The notes: generated from the letters alone by a model not told the origin. 64,000 nt of DNA from CAIWHR01 sp963708855 (GCA_963708855.1 CAVPUM010000016.1:1-64000); one strand, 5' to 3'; shown: positions 9,664 to 18,958, counted from the first letter of the stretch. Numbers and translations: made by a program.

Positions 9664-10215
9664 ATGAACCTCGACCGCGTGCCTGCCGGCAGGGATGTCC
9701 CGAACGACTGCAACGTGATCATCGAGATCCCGATGCGGGGCGACCCCATCAAGTACGAGGTCGACAAGGAAACGGGCGCGGTGTTCGTCGACCGCTTCAT
9801 GTCGTCGTCGATGCACTACCCGTGCAACTACGGCTACATTCCGCGCACGCTGTCGCACGACGGCGATCCCGTGCGACGTGCTGGTGCTCTCGCCGATGCC
9901 GCTCATCACCGGCGTCGTCGTGCGCTGCCGGCCGATCGGCATGCTGAAGATGGACGACGAGGCGGGCAGCGATTCGAAGGTGCTCGCGGTGCCGATCGAC
10001 CTGCTGACGCGGCATCTACCGCAGCGTTCAGTCGCCGCGCGACCTGCCCGAGATCACCACGCAGCAGATCGCGCACTTCTTCGAGCATTACAAGGACCTC
10101 GAGCCCGGCAAGTGGGTGCGCGTGTCCACGCTGGGTCGGCGCCGAGGAAGCGAAGCGGGAGATCATGGACGGCGTCGCGCGCTACCAGGCGTCGAATCCC
10201 AAGCCGAACTTCTGA
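9664..10215 (+). CDS. ppa: Soluble inorganic pyrophosphatase, family I (frames broken)
   Basis: The enzyme hydrolyses PPi to phosphate in the cytosol. The 180-residue protein begins MNLDRVPAGRDVPNDCNVII and contains IPMRGDPIKYEVDKETGAVF, MHYPCNYGYIPRTL and the metal-binding signature DGDPVDVLVL (the last after removing an extra base near 9872). It ends EAKREIMDGVARYQASNPK. Further shifts lie near 10018 and 10125. Since ppa is normally essential, these shifts are most simply sequence errors. The start is fixed by the conserved N-terminus. A TATAAT at 9621 suggests its own promoter. The DMT transporter gene begins 6 bases after the stop. Confidence 0.9.
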   Translation: MNLDRVPAGRDVPNDCNVIIEIPMRGDPIKYEVDKETGAVFVDRFMSSSMHYPCNYGYIPRTLSHDGDPVRRAGALADAAHHRRRRALPADRHAEDGRRGGQRFEGARGADRPADAASTAAFSRRATCPRSPRSRSRTSSSITRTSSPASGCACPRWVGAEEAKREIMDGVARYQASNPKPNF

Positions 10216-10220
10216 TCGAG

Positions 10221-11114
10221 ATGCCGGCTGCGGCCCACGCGCGTCGGCAGCTCGCATTTCCCTTCCTGTTCGTTCTGCTGTGGAGCACCGGCTTCATTGC
10301 CGCCAAGTACGGGCTGGCCTACGCGCCGCCGCTCACCTTTCTCCTCTACCGGTTCGTGTTCGTTGCGGCGCTGATGGGCATCGTCGCGCGTGGCGACGCG
10401 CGCGGTCTGGCCAGCCACGCTGAAACAGGTCGGGCACGTCGCCGTTTCGGCCGTGGCTCGTCCACGGCATCTACCTCGGTGGCGTGCTGTGCGCGATCGC
10501 CGGCGGCATGTCCGCCGGGATGGCGGCGATGCTGGTGGGATTGCAGCCGATCCTCACGGTGCTACTCGCGCGCGGCTGGCTGGGCGAGCGCGTCGTGCCG
10601 CGGCAATGGCTGGGGCTGGCGCTGGGCCTCGCCGGCGTCTGGCTCGTCGTCCGGCACAAGGTGGAACTGACCGACGATGCCGCCGGACTCATCGCGATCG
10701 CGATCGCGCTCGTCGGGCATCAGCGTCGGGACCCTTTATCAGAAGCGATACTGCTCGCATGTCGATCTGCGTTCCGGCGCCGTCATCCAGTTCGCCGCCT
10801 GCGCGCTCGCGTACCTGCCGATCGTGCTCGCGTTCGAGCAGGCGCCGGTCCGCTGGACCCCGGAGTTCCTCTTCGCGCTGGGCTGGGCGGTCGTCGTGCT
10901 CTCCGTGGGCGCCGTCAGCCTTCTCTACTGGCTGCTGCGCCACGGGGCGGCTTCGAACGTGGCCGGGCTGTTCTTTCTGGTTCCGGCCGTCACGGCGGTA
11001 ATGGCGTGGCTCATGTTCGGCGAGACGCTCGACGGGGTTGCCGTCGCTGGCATGGTGCTGATCAGCGTGGGGGTTGCGCTGGCGCGCCAGAGGAAGGATC
11101 CGGCGACGCCGTGA
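10221..11114 (+). CDS. DMT-superfamily transporter, EamA domains (frames broken)
   Basis: This inner-membrane protein of about 297 residues has ten predicted helices in two EamA repeats. It starts MPAAAHARRQLAFPFLFVLL and then WSTGFIAAKYGLAYAPPLTF, the usual first helix of the family. GGMSAGMAAMLVGLQPILTV and the C-terminal repeat SNVAGLFFLVPAVTAVMAWL then GETLDG follow. Shifts near 10395, 10455 and 10717 interrupt it. Family members export amino acids or other metabolites, but the substrate cannot be read from the sequence. It is 6 bases downstream of ppa and overlaps the convergent RDD gene by about 50 bases at its 3' end. Confidence 0.8.
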
Positions 11115-11634
11115 CGATCCGCGTGCCCGCAATCCGGTCGTGCAGGAACTGGCGATCCGGATCGACGAGCGGCCAGAGGTAACCGAGGGCGACCAGCCAC
11201 GCGGCGTGCGCGCCCAGGTTTGCCGGTTGGAGCGCCGCGTAGGCGGCCAGCGAGGCCGCGGGGCCGATCCATGCGGCGAGGTAGCGCGCGACGGCGGTCT
11301 TCGCGTCGACAGCTCCGCCGTCGGAGCGCACGATCGCGAGTCGCCATGTTTTCATCGGCAAGGTCCGGCGTCCACCGGTCCACGACCACGTGAAATAGAG
11401 TCCGGCGGCGGCGAACACGAAGCAGGCGGAGAGGGCGCGCGCCGAAAGCGGCGGCACGGCGAGAACCGGTTGCTCGCCACCCGCGGGGCGCACCGCCGGG
11501 AGGGTGAGAAAGCCGACCAGCAGCACGATGGCGGCAAGCAGGAGCCCCTCGTAGCCCAGCGCTGCATAGCGCCGCCAGAGCGGTGCGTCGAGTTGCAGGT
11601 TGCCCCGTGCGGCCGCCGGCCCAGCGCCCGTCAA
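11062..11634 (-). CDS. RDD-family membrane protein
   Basis: This is an integral membrane protein of about 190 residues with the RDD layout: LWRRYAALGYEGLLLAAIVL, a second helix FVFAAAGLYFTWSWTGGRRT, LPMKTWRLAIVRSDGG, and the C-terminal LGYLWPLVDPDRQFLHDRIA then GTRIV. The name-giving Arg and Asp residues are partly kept (Arg before the first helix; the usual Asp is Glu here). No ATG is near the first helix; TTG 11634, 8 bases after the stop of the DUF3106 gene, is the best start. It is the last gene of the sigma-factor operon and converges on the EamA gene with about 50 bases of overlap. Function unknown. Confidence 0.7.
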   Translation of the reverse strand: MTGAGPAAARGNLQLDAPLWRRYAALGYEGLLLAAIVLLVGFLTLPAVRPAGGEQPVLAVPPLSARALSACFVFAAAGLYFTWSWTGGRRTLPMKTWRLAIVRSDGGAVDAKTAVARYLAAWIGPAASLAAYAALQPANLGAHAAWLVALGYLWPLVDPDRQFLHDRIAGTRIVTASPDPSSGAPAQPPR

Positions 11635-11641
11635 GGGCGGC

Positions 11642-12184
11642 TCACTTCGGAGGGGGCGCGAAGGTCGGCGGCGGGGGCGGCGCGTTGCCGGGAACCGGCT
11701 GCGGCGGCGGCAAGGCGGGGGCCGGCCGCACGGCGCGCACCGGCGGCAGTGCCGTGCCGGCAGGGGGCGCCGCCGCAGGCGGTGGCCTCGTCGCCATTTC
11801 ACGCTTCTTTTCCGGGGGGAGGCTTTGGTACTGCTCCCACTGCTGCCGAACGTCCTGCTTCTTTTCCGGAGGCAGGGATTTCAGCGACTTGTACTGCTCA
11901 CGGGCCGTTTGCCGCTCGGCCGGCGACAACTGGGCCCACGTGCCCATCTGCTGCCGGACGCGTTGCTGCTCGTCGGGCGTCATCTTCGGGTAACGCTGCG
12001 CGATGCCCCGCCATTTCTGCTTGCGCGACGCGTCAAACTTCTCCCAGTCGGGGGCGAGAGGGGCGAGAACCTGTTTTTCGGCGGGCGGGAGGGCGTTCCA
12101 CGCCGGCGACCCGACGCCGATCGGCTGCGCCAAGGCACTCCCCGCAACGAAGACCGCGAGCGCCAGCGCCCATGTAATGTTCAG
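11642..12184 (-). CDS. DUF3106 exported protein
   Basis: This 180-residue protein has an N-terminal signal sequence (TWALALAVFVAGSALAQP) and a charged helical core of repeated W-x(n)-P-x-E-R/K blocks: AWNALPPAEKQVLAPLAPDW, QRYPKMTPDEQQRVRQQMGT, WAQLSPAERQTAREQYKSL and QWEQYQSLPPEKKREM. The tail is about 45 residues of Pro and Ala. It should be periplasmic. No ATG fits; a CTG at 12184 overlapping the TGA of the DUF3619 gene would give the same 4-base coupling seen elsewhere in the operon. Tandem short P-x-E-R blocks recall periplasmic chaperone-like repeats, but no function is known. Confidence 0.75.
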   Translation of the reverse strand: MNITWALALAVFVAGSALAQPIGVGSPAWNALPPAEKQVLAPLAPDWEKFDASRKQKWRGIAQRYPKMTPDEQQRVRQQMGTWAQLSPAERQTAREQYKSLKSLPPEKKQDVRQQWEQYQSLPPEKKREMATRPPPAAAPPAGTALPPVRAVRPAPALPPPQPVPGNAPPPPPTFAPPPK

Positions 12185-12594
12185 GGTAGTTCGTAGCTTG
12201 CGTGCTTCAGCCAATTCTGGAATCCCCGGTCCAGGTAGGCGTCGATCGGCAGTTCCGAGGACAGGATCGCCGCGTCCGTCTCCTCGATTTCGTTCTGCTG
12301 CTGATAGGCCTCCCATTGCTGATAGCCGAAACCGACGGCGGCGATCAGAGCGATCCCGATCCAGAGCCGGCCGCTCGCCCAGAACGGACGGTTGCCGCCG
12401 GCCGCGCCAGACCCGCCGCTCGCCTGCGCGCCGGCCACACGGAGTTCCGCCGCCCGGTGCGGATCGGCGAGACGCGCCAACGCTTCGGCCCGCGCCAGCT
12501 GCAGCCGATACGCGGTGCCAGCCTTCAGATCGGCCGCCCCGTGATCCAGGTAAGTCTTTATTTTCTTTGCAAAATCTTCATCGCGGATGGTCAT
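12181..12594 (-). CDS. DUF3619 membrane protein, putative anti-sigma factor
   Basis: The 137-residue protein starts MTIRDEDFAKKIKTYLDHGA, has an N-terminal cytosolic helical part (LKAGTAYRLQLARAEALARL), one membrane helix (LWIGIALIAAVGFGYQQW) and a short periplasmic end (SELPIDAYLDRGFQNWLKHA). Its ATG overlaps the stop of the ECF sigma gene (ATGA), and the architecture, a cytosolic helix bundle plus one transmembrane segment directly after a sigma gene, is that of anti-sigma factors. No zinc-binding HxxxCxxC motif is seen, so it is not a classical ZAS protein. Role inferred from position. Confidence 0.75.
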   Translation of the reverse strand: MTIRDEDFAKKIKTYLDHGAADLKAGTAYRLQLARAEALARLADPHRAAELRVAGAQASGGSGAAGGNRPFWASGRLWIGIALIAAVGFGYQQWEAYQQQNEIEETDAAILSSELPIDAYLDRGFQNWLKHASYELP

Positions 12595-13184
12595 AGCGCC
12601 ACTCCCTTGGCCTTCAGCATCACGGCCAATGCATGAACGGCACGCGAGCAGTGGGTCTTCACGCTTCCTTCCGAGCATCCCATCGCCGCGGCTGTCTCCG
12701 CCACATCGAACTCTTCCCAGTAACGCAGCAGAAAGGCTTCCCGTTGACGCGCCGGCAGGCGTTCGAGGGCGTGCTCGATGGTGCCGATAATCTGACGTTG
12801 TTCGAATTGTTCCGCGGGATCGGCACTGAAGTTGGAGTCCGATTTCGCCGGCAAAGTTTCCAGTGGATCGAAATCGTCCTCCTTTTCATCGCCTTTCCCC
12901 AGGGCGGACAGGAGCGTGGTCCACGTCGAGCGCACTTTCTGGCGGCGAAAATGGTCGTGGATCGCATTCTGCAGGATGCGCTGGAAGAGCATCGGCAGTT
13001 CCGCCTGCGGCTTTTCGGAATACTTCTCGGTCAGCTTGAGCATGGCGTCCTGCACGATGTCGAGCGCGGCGTGTTCGTCGCGGACGGCAAACATCGCCTG
13101 TTTGAACGCGCGACGCTCGACCCCCGCCAGAAAGACCGAAATTTCGTGTGTTGAGGCCAGAGCGGGGATCCGTCCGGAGGACAA
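12591..13184 (-). CDS. ECF-type RNA polymerase sigma-70 factor
   Basis: This alternative sigma factor has region 2 (AALDIVQDAMLKLTEKY, then LPMLFQRILQNAIHDHFRRQ) and region 4 (ALERLPARQREAFLLRYWEE, VAETAAAMGCSEGSVKTHCS and RAVHALAVML). An acidic linker (GKGDEKEDDFDPLETL) lies between them. The product is up to 197 residues. The first possible codon is TTG 13184; because a TATAAT lies immediately upstream, the true start may be a few codons inside, near MASTHEISVF-like sequence (CTG about 13160). It heads an operon with DUF3619, DUF3106 and RDD genes. The promoter set it controls is unknown. Confidence 0.85.
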   Translation of the reverse strand: MSSGRIPALASTHEISVFLAGVERRAFKQAMFAVRDEHAALDIVQDAMLKLTEKYSEKPQAELPMLFQRILQNAIHDHFRRQKVRSTWTTLLSALGKGDEKEDDFDPLETLPAKSDSNFSADPAEQFEQRQIIGTIEHALERLPARQREAFLLRYWEEFDVAETAAAMGCSEGSVKTHCSRAVHALAVMLKAKGVAL

Positions 13185-13189
13185 GGCTC

Positions 13190-13195
13190 ATTATA
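13190..13195 (-). promoter_or_regulatory. -10 element (TATAAT) for the sigma-factor operon
   Basis: TATAAT on the reverse strand ends 6 bases before the first possible start codon. Transcription would then begin at or just inside that codon, implying either a leaderless message or a later start. No convincing -35 hexamer is seen. Confidence 0.4.
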
Positions 13196-13542
13196 GGATG
13201 CAGTCGCGCGGATGGGACGCCGTCACCCCAACAGGACTCGGTCATGCGGCGCACGTTGTGCGCTGCAGCGGGCTTGACCGCCAGCGGCGCCACGGGTAAC
13301 GTTGAACTTCGGCCCCGGCGGGTCGATGTTGTGCTGCAATAACGGCCGTTTGCGCCCCCCTCGCGATGTCACGAGCGTCGGTGGGGATTCCCTTGGGGCG
13401 CGACGGGTGTTTCCAGAGTGCGGCTTTCTACCCGGAAAAGCCCAGGCGGGCGCGCCCATCCCCGATGCGCGCCGGAACGTTGTGCCGAAGACCCGTGCCA
13501 TGCTCGCGCGGGGGACTCCACCATTCTGCAAGAGGCGTGACC
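13196..13542 (+). other. Intergenic region upstream of ilvB
   Basis: These 347 bases hold no gene I can support. An open frame 13244-13342 ends in VDVVLQ but has no run of Ile, Val or Leu codons that would mark an attenuator leader. AGAGGCGTGACC just before 13543 can serve as the ribosome binding site of ilvB. No clear -35/-10 pair is visible. Confidence 0.4.
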
Positions 13543-15249
13543 ATGCAATTGACGGGTGCGGAAATAGTGATCCGCTGCCTACAGGAAGAAGGCGTCGAAT
13601 ACGTCTTCGGCTATCCGGGCGGCGCGGTGCTCAACATCTACGACGAGCTGTTCAAGCAGGAGAAGGTCAAGCACGTGCTGGTCCGCCACGAGCAGGGGGC
13701 GGTTCACGCCGCGGACGGATACTCGCGGTCGTCGACCAAAGTCGGTGTATGCCTCGTGACCTCGGGTCCCGGCGTCACGAATGCCGTCACGGGAATCGCG
13801 ACCGCCTACATGGATTCGATCCCGATGGTGGTGCTGACGGGCCAGGTGCCGACGCACGCCATTGGCCAGGACGCCTTCCAGGAGTGCGACACGGTAGGCA
13901 TTACCCGGCCCTGCGTGAAGCACAATTTCCTGGTGAAGGACGTCAAGGACGTCGCGCTCACGATCAAGAAGGCGTTCTTCCTGGCCGCCACCGGCCGGCC
14001 GGGGCCCGTGCTGGTCGACATCCCGAAGGACGTGACTCAGGCCTCGACCGAGTGGAGTTACCCGAAAACGGTTTCGCTGCGCTCGTACAATCCAGTCACC
14101 AAGGGCCACTCCGGGCAGATCAAGAAGGCGGTACAGCTTCTCCTGGAGGCAAAAAAGCCGATGGTCTATGCCGGCGGCGGCGTCGTGCTCAATAACGCGG
14201 CGCCGCAGCTGACCCGCCTCGTTCGGTTGCTCGGCTTCCCCTGCACGAACACGCTGATGGGGCTGGGCGGATTCCCGGGCACCGATCCGCAGTTCACCGG
14301 CATGCTCGGCATGCACGGCACCTATGAATCGAACATGGCGATGCAGCATTGCGACGTGCTGATCGCGATCGGCGCGCGCTTCGACGACCGCGTCATCGGC
14401 AACCCGCAGCATTTCTTCCGCGGCGACCGCAAGATCATCCACATCGACATCGACCCGTCGTCGATCTCCAAGCGGGTCAAGGTCGACGTGCCGATCGTCG
14501 GTTATGTCGCCGACGTCCTCGACGAGATGTTGAAGCTGATCGAGTCCTCGCCGCAGCGGCCCGACCCTGCCGCGCTGAAGGCGTGGTGGAGCGAGATCAA
14601 GGAGTGGCAGCGCAAGGACTGCCTCAAGTACGACACGAAAAGCGCGCTCATCAAGCCGCAATACGTCGTCCAGAAACTCTACGAGCTGACCAAAGGCGAC
14701 GCTTTCATCACGTCGGACGTCGGGCAGCACCAGATGTGGGCGGCGCAGTACTACAAGTTCGACCAGCCCCGGCGCTGGATCAACTCGGGCGGGCTCGGCA
14801 CGATGGGCTTCGGCCTGCCCGCCGCGATGGGTGTGCAGCTCGTCAATCCCGGGGCGACCGTCGTCACGGTGACCGGCGAGGCGTCGATCCAGATGTGCAT
14901 ACAGGAGCTCTCGACCTGCAAGCAGTACCATCTGCCGATCAAGGTCATCAACCTCAACAACCGGTACATGGGGATGGTGCGGCAGTGGCAGCAGTTCTTC
15001 TACGGCAACCGCTACGCGGAGTCGTACATGGATGCGCTGCCCGACTTCGTGAAGCTCGCGGAGGCTTACGGGCACATCGGCATCAAGGTGGACAAGCCGG
15101 GCGACGTCGACGCCGCCCTGGCCGAGGCGTTTCGCCACAAGGACCGCCTCGTCTTCGTCGACGTGATCACCGACCAGACCGAGAACGTGTTCCCCATGGT
15201 TCCGGGGGGCAAGGGTCTCACCGAGATGATCCTGGCGGAGGAATTATGA
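13543..15249 (+). CDS. ilvB: Acetolactate synthase large subunit
   Basis: This ThDP enzyme joins two pyruvates (or pyruvate and 2-oxobutyrate) in the first common step of Val, Leu and Ile synthesis. The 568-residue length is typical. The N-terminal domain has VEYVFGYPGGAVLNIYDELF and HVLVRHEQGAVHAADGYSRS, with the ThDP Glu in HEQG. The C-terminal ThDP motif begins VTGEASIQMCIQELSTCKQY (GEA replaces the more usual GDG) and continues to LNNRYMGMVRQWQQ. The start is the ATG of MQLTGAEIVIRCL after a plausible ribosome binding site. ilvH follows 78 bases later and ilvC after that, all on one strand. Also named ilvI; the pairing with ilvH is clear. Confidence 0.95.
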   Translation: MQLTGAEIVIRCLQEEGVEYVFGYPGGAVLNIYDELFKQEKVKHVLVRHEQGAVHAADGYSRSSTKVGVCLVTSGPGVTNAVTGIATAYMDSIPMVVLTGQVPTHAIGQDAFQECDTVGITRPCVKHNFLVKDVKDVALTIKKAFFLAATGRPGPVLVDIPKDVTQASTEWSYPKTVSLRSYNPVTKGHSGQIKKAVQLLLEAKKPMVYAGGGVVLNNAAPQLTRLVRLLGFPCTNTLMGLGGFPGTDPQFTGMLGMHGTYESNMAMQHCDVLIAIGARFDDRVIGNPQHFFRGDRKIIHIDIDPSSISKRVKVDVPIVGYVADVLDEMLKLIESSPQRPDPAALKAWWSEIKEWQRKDCLKYDTKSALIKPQYVVQKLYELTKGDAFITSDVGQHQMWAAQYYKFDQPRRWINSGGLGTMGFGLPAAMGVQLVNPGATVVTVTGEASIQMCIQELSTCKQYHLPIKVINLNNRYMGMVRQWQQFFYGNRYAESYMDALPDFVKLAEAYGHIGIKVDKPGDVDAALAEAFRHKDRLVFVDVITDQTENVFPMVPGGKGLTEMILAEEL

Positions 15250-15252
15250 ACG

Positions 15253-15320
15253 CCGCAGGGCCGTCCCAAGGCGTTCTTCGCCCCCCTGCGGGGGAAGGCG
15301 CGAAGCGCAATCGAGGGGGA
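15253..15320 (+). repeat. GC-rich intergenic repeat between ilvB and ilvH
   Basis: CGCCCCCCTGCGGGGGAAGG and then CGCGAAGCGC and CGAGGGGGAG form nested inverted repeats. They resemble the CCCCCGCGGGGG element after aroC (40075-40087). Such elements are common in Burkholderiales intergenic space. It would fold between two genes of one operon and could tune readthrough or mRNA stability. Confidence 0.4.
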
Positions 15321-15327
15321 GTTAACG

Positions 15328-15819
15328 ATGCGCCACATACTTTCGATACTGGTCGAGAACGAGGCCGGCGCGTTGTCGCGCATCTCGGGACTGTTCTCGG
15401 CGCGCGGCTACAATATCGAATCCCTGACTGTGGCGCCGACGGAAGACCTGACGATGTCGCGGATGACCATCGTCACGATCGGCTCCGACGACGTGATCGA
15501 GCAGATCACCAAGCAGCTGAACAAGCTCGTCGATGTAGTCAAGGTCGTCGACCTGACGGAAGGCAACCACATCGAGCGCGAACTGATGCTGGTCAAGGTG
15601 CGCGCGGCGGGGAAGGATCGCGAGGAGATGAAACGGCTCGCCGACATCTTCCGCGGGCGCATCATCGACGTCAGCGACAAGAGCTACACGATCGAGCTCA
15701 CGGGCACCGGCGCCAAGCTCGACGCGTTCCTGCAGACCATCGAGCCTGGCGTGATTCTCGAGACGGTGCGCACCGGGGCGTCCGGAATCGGCCGCGGCGA
15801 ACGGATACTGCGCGTCTGA
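15328..15819 (+). CDS. ilvH: Acetolactate synthase small regulatory subunit
   Basis: The 163-residue regulatory subunit carries the ACT domain that binds valine and confers feedback inhibition on the large subunit. It begins MRHILSILVENEAGALSRIS then GLFSARGYNIESLTVAPTED, the hallmark ACT strand-helix. LNKLVDVVKVVDLTEGNHIE, RELMLVKVRAAGKDREEMKR and the C-terminal domain ending VLETVRTGASGIGRGER-like sequence follow. The start is preceded by GAGGGGGAG. It is co-directional with ilvB and ilvC. Confidence 0.95.
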   Translation: MRHILSILVENEAGALSRISGLFSARGYNIESLTVAPTEDLTMSRMTIVTIGSDDVIEQITKQLNKLVDVVKVVDLTEGNHIERELMLVKVRAAGKDREEMKRLADIFRGRIIDVSDKSYTIELTGTGAKLDAFLQTIEPGVILETVRTGASGIGRGERILRV

Positions 15820-15842
15820 CGCCACCCATGAATCTGCCGTTG

Positions 15843-15860
15843 CGTGGCACGATTGCCACG
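15843..15860 (+). promoter_or_regulatory. Intercistronic hairpin between ilvH and ilvC
   Basis: CGTGGCA-CGAT-TGCCACG forms a perfect 7-bp stem with a four-base loop, 35 bases before the ilvC start. No U-run follows, so it is more likely a stability or processing element than a terminator. Confidence 0.4.
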
Positions 15861-15894
15861 GCGCGCGGCGCCCGACCCAACAACGGAGAAAACG

Positions 15895-16911
<1,017 letters not shown>

Positions 16912-16925
16912 CACAGGCTGCAGCG

Positions 16926-17255
16926 ATGCGACTCGGGATGAATGCGGCGCCGCCGGCGCGCCAGCGCGGATGGGTGGGGCTGGTGATGATCCTGGTGGCC
17001 CTCGTCATCGTCGCCATCCTGGCGAAGGAGGCGCTGAAGGGCTACGGACTCTCCTCGGGCGCCGCTGTGTCGACGAAAGCGGGGACCCCCGCAGAACGCG
17101 TGCGCGCGCCAGGTGCCGGCGGCATCGAGGCGCTAGACCTCGGCTCAGCGCCGGCGGCGCCGGCGTCGGCGCTCGAACGGGCGCGCGGCGTCGAGGACAT
17201 GGTGAAGCAGCAGGCCGACGCGCGCGCGGCGCGGATGGACGGCGCGGCGCGGTGA
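16926..17255 (+). CDS. Small single-pass membrane protein, unknown function
   Basis: A 109-residue protein, MRLGMNAAPPARQRGWVGLV and onward, has one membrane helix (about residues 16-36, WVGLVMILVALVIVAILAKE). Its hydrophilic remainder is rich in Ala, Gly and Arg and ends with a helical RARGVEDMVKQQADARAARM. It starts 14 bases after ilvC on the same strand and precedes psd by 56 bases. I do not recognise a family. The long hydrophilic end should be periplasmic or cytosolic depending on orientation; the positive charge before the helix favours the N-terminus inside. Confidence 0.65.
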   Translation: MRLGMNAAPPARQRGWVGLVMILVALVIVAILAKEALKGYGLSSGAAVSTKAGTPAERVRAPGAGGIEALDLGSAPAAPASALERARGVEDMVKQQADARAARMDGAAR

Positions 17256-17311
17256 CCGGAGCGATGCATGTCGCATGATCCGGCCCGCTCTCGCCGCGCG
17301 GAGGGGTCGCG

Positions 17312-17965
17312 ATGAACAAGGACTATCCGCATCCCATCATCGCGCGCGAGGGCTGGCTGTTCCTGGCGCTGGCGCTCGTCGTCGCGGCCGTCCTGTCGTG
17401 GGTCGGCCTGTGGCTTCCGGCGGGACTCGCCTGGCTGGCGGTGCTGTTCATCGCCCAGTTCTTTCGCGATCCGCCCCGGTTCATCCCGCGCGAGCCCGGT
17501 GCCGTGCTCTCGCCGGCCGACGGACGCGTCGTCAAGGTCGAACAGGCGCGCGATCCGTATCTGCCGCGGGACACGCTCAAGATCAGCGTGTTCATGAACG
17601 TGTTCAACGTGCACTCGAACCGCAGCCCGGTCGACGGCGTGGTCGTTGCCGCGTGGTACCACCGGGGCAGTTTCCTCAACGCCGCGCTTGACAAGGCCTC
17701 GCTCGAGAACGAGCGCAACGCATTGCACCTGCGCACCGCCGAGGGCCGCGACGTCACCTGCGTCCAGGTGGCCGGTCTCATCGCGCGGCGCATCCTCTGC
17801 TATTCGAAGCCGGGGGACGCGCTGGCACGCGGCCAGCGCTACGGATTCATCCGTTTCGGATCGCGTGTCGACGTCTACCTGCCGCTGGACGCGCGACCGA
17901 AGGTCGCCGTCGGCGACACCGTGTTCGCCACCGAGACGGTGCTGGCGGAGTTCCCGCCCGGTTGA
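17312..17965 (+). CDS. psd: Phosphatidylserine decarboxylase proenzyme, short form
   Basis: The enzyme decarboxylates phosphatidylserine to phosphatidylethanolamine at the inner membrane and self-cleaves at a Gly-Ser pair to make its pyruvoyl cofactor. At 217 residues it is the short type. An N-terminal hydrophobic segment (WLFLALALVVAAVLSWVGLW) precedes FFRDPPRFIPREPGAVLSPA then DGRVVKVE. FMNVFNVHSNRSPVDG and the cleavage site RFGSRVDVYLP follow. It is followed by pssA, which makes its substrate, on the same strand, with 69 bases between them. Confidence 0.95.
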   Translation: MNKDYPHPIIAREGWLFLALALVVAAVLSWVGLWLPAGLAWLAVLFIAQFFRDPPRFIPREPGAVLSPADGRVVKVEQARDPYLPRDTLKISVFMNVFNVHSNRSPVDGVVVAAWYHRGSFLNAALDKASLENERNALHLRTAEGRDVTCVQVAGLIARRILCYSKPGDALARGQRYGFIRFGSRVDVYLPLDARPKVAVGDTVFATETVLAEFPPG

Positions 17966-18034
17966 CCAGGACGATCGCGGGCGCCATCCGGCGACTGTCT
18001 CCGCATCCGCGGTTTGTGCTACCTTTGCCCCGAC

Positions 18035-18808
18035 ATGGCGGATTTCGACACTCAGCGCTCGCTGCAGAAGAACCGGATCCGGCGACGCGGCATCTATCTG
18101 CTGCCGAACCTGTTCACGACCGCGGCGCTGTTCGCGGGTTTCTACGCAATCGTGCAGGCGATGAACTTCCGCTTCGGCCTCGCGGCGGTGGCGATCTTCG
18201 TCGCCATGGTGCTCGACAGTCTCGATGGCCGGGTCGCGCGCCTCACGCGGACCCAGAGCGCGTTCGGCGCCGAATACGACAGTCTGTCGGACATGGTGAG
18301 TTTCGGCGCGGCGCCCGCGTTGATCGTGTACGAGTGGGCGCTGAAGGGCATGGGCAACCTGGGCTGGATTGCCGCGTTCGTCTACGTCGCCGGGGCGGCG
18401 CTGCGGCTCGCGCGCTTCAATGTGATGCTCGAAGTCGCCGACAAGCGCTGGTTTACCGGCATCCCGAGCCCGGCGGCCGCGGCGCTGGTCGCGGGCCTCG
18501 TCTGGATCATCGACGACTACAACATCGACCCGGTGGGCCTGAAGTGGTGGGTATGGAGCGTCACGGTCTTCGCCGGCCTCACGATGGTCAGCAATGTCCC
18601 GTACTACAGCTTCAAGACGATCAATCTGAAGAAGAGCGTGCCGTTTCTCGCGATCTTCCTCTTTGTGCTGGTCATCGCGCTGCTCTCCTATCAGCCGGCC
18701 CTCGTCCTTTTCGCCGGCTTCGTGATCTACGCGCTGTCGGGGTACGTCGCGGCGGCGTGGACGTGGCAGAAGCGCCGCCGGCGCCCGCCGCCGCCCCCGC
18801 CGGCCTAG
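18035..18808 (+). CDS. pssA: CDP-diacylglycerol--serine O-phosphatidyltransferase
   Basis: This integral-membrane CDP-alcohol phosphatidyltransferase makes phosphatidylserine. The signature DG-x2-AR-x8-G-x3-D-x3-D reads LDGRVARLTRTQSAFGAEYD then SLSDMVSFG. About seven membrane helices follow, and the tail is basic and proline-rich (QKRRRRPPPPPPA). The start is MADFDTQRSLQKNRIRRRGI at 18035; an upstream in-frame ATG at 18014 would add seven unlikely residues. The protein is 257 residues. It forms a pair with psd, so the two consecutive steps of PE synthesis are encoded together between ilvC and leuA. Confidence 0.93.
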   Translation: MADFDTQRSLQKNRIRRRGIYLLPNLFTTAALFAGFYAIVQAMNFRFGLAAVAIFVAMVLDSLDGRVARLTRTQSAFGAEYDSLSDMVSFGAAPALIVYEWALKGMGNLGWIAAFVYVAGAALRLARFNVMLEVADKRWFTGIPSPAAAALVAGLVWIIDDYNIDPVGLKWWVWSVTVFAGLTMVSNVPYYSFKTINLKKSVPFLAIFLFVLVIALLSYQPALVLFAGFVIYALSGYVAAAWTWQKRRRRPPPPPPA

Positions 18809-18869
18809 GCAGCAGGACCGACCACTTTTCCGTTGCGTGCTCTCGGCCGGACGTCGCGACCGGTTTACC

Positions 18870-18911
18870 GGGTCGGTCCCCCTTGCCGGCCTGAAAATGG
18901 GGTCGGTCCCC
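18870..18911. repeat. Tandem GGGTCGGTCCCC repeats
   Basis: GGGTCGGTCCCCC (18870-18882) and GGGGTCGGTCCCC (18899-18911) are near-identical imperfect palindromes separated by CTTGCCGGCCTGAAAAT. They share the GGTCCCC word with the element at 817-901. They may act as the end of the pssA transcript, though no U-run follows. Confidence 0.45.
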
Positions 18912-18928
18912 TCGTTCGACGCAACCCC

Positions 18929-18958
18929 TTGCAGCAACTGCGTTTTTGCGGTTATAGT
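18929..18958 (+). promoter_or_regulatory. Promoter of leuL-leuA
   Basis: TTGCAG (18929-18934) and TATAGT (18953-18958) are 18 bases apart. Transcription would begin about 18964-18967, that is at or within three bases of the ATG of the leader peptide. Confidence 0.6.

Noticed and set aside
13244..13342. Possible attenuator leader peptide for ilvB ending VDVVLQ
   Set aside because: Only three of the last codons are Val or Leu with no Ile run, and no competing stems or terminator were seen before ilvB.
17042..18937. Long reverse-strand open frame opposite psd and pssA
   Set aside because: The sequence is charged low complexity without motifs, and the forward frames are clear phospholipid enzymes.
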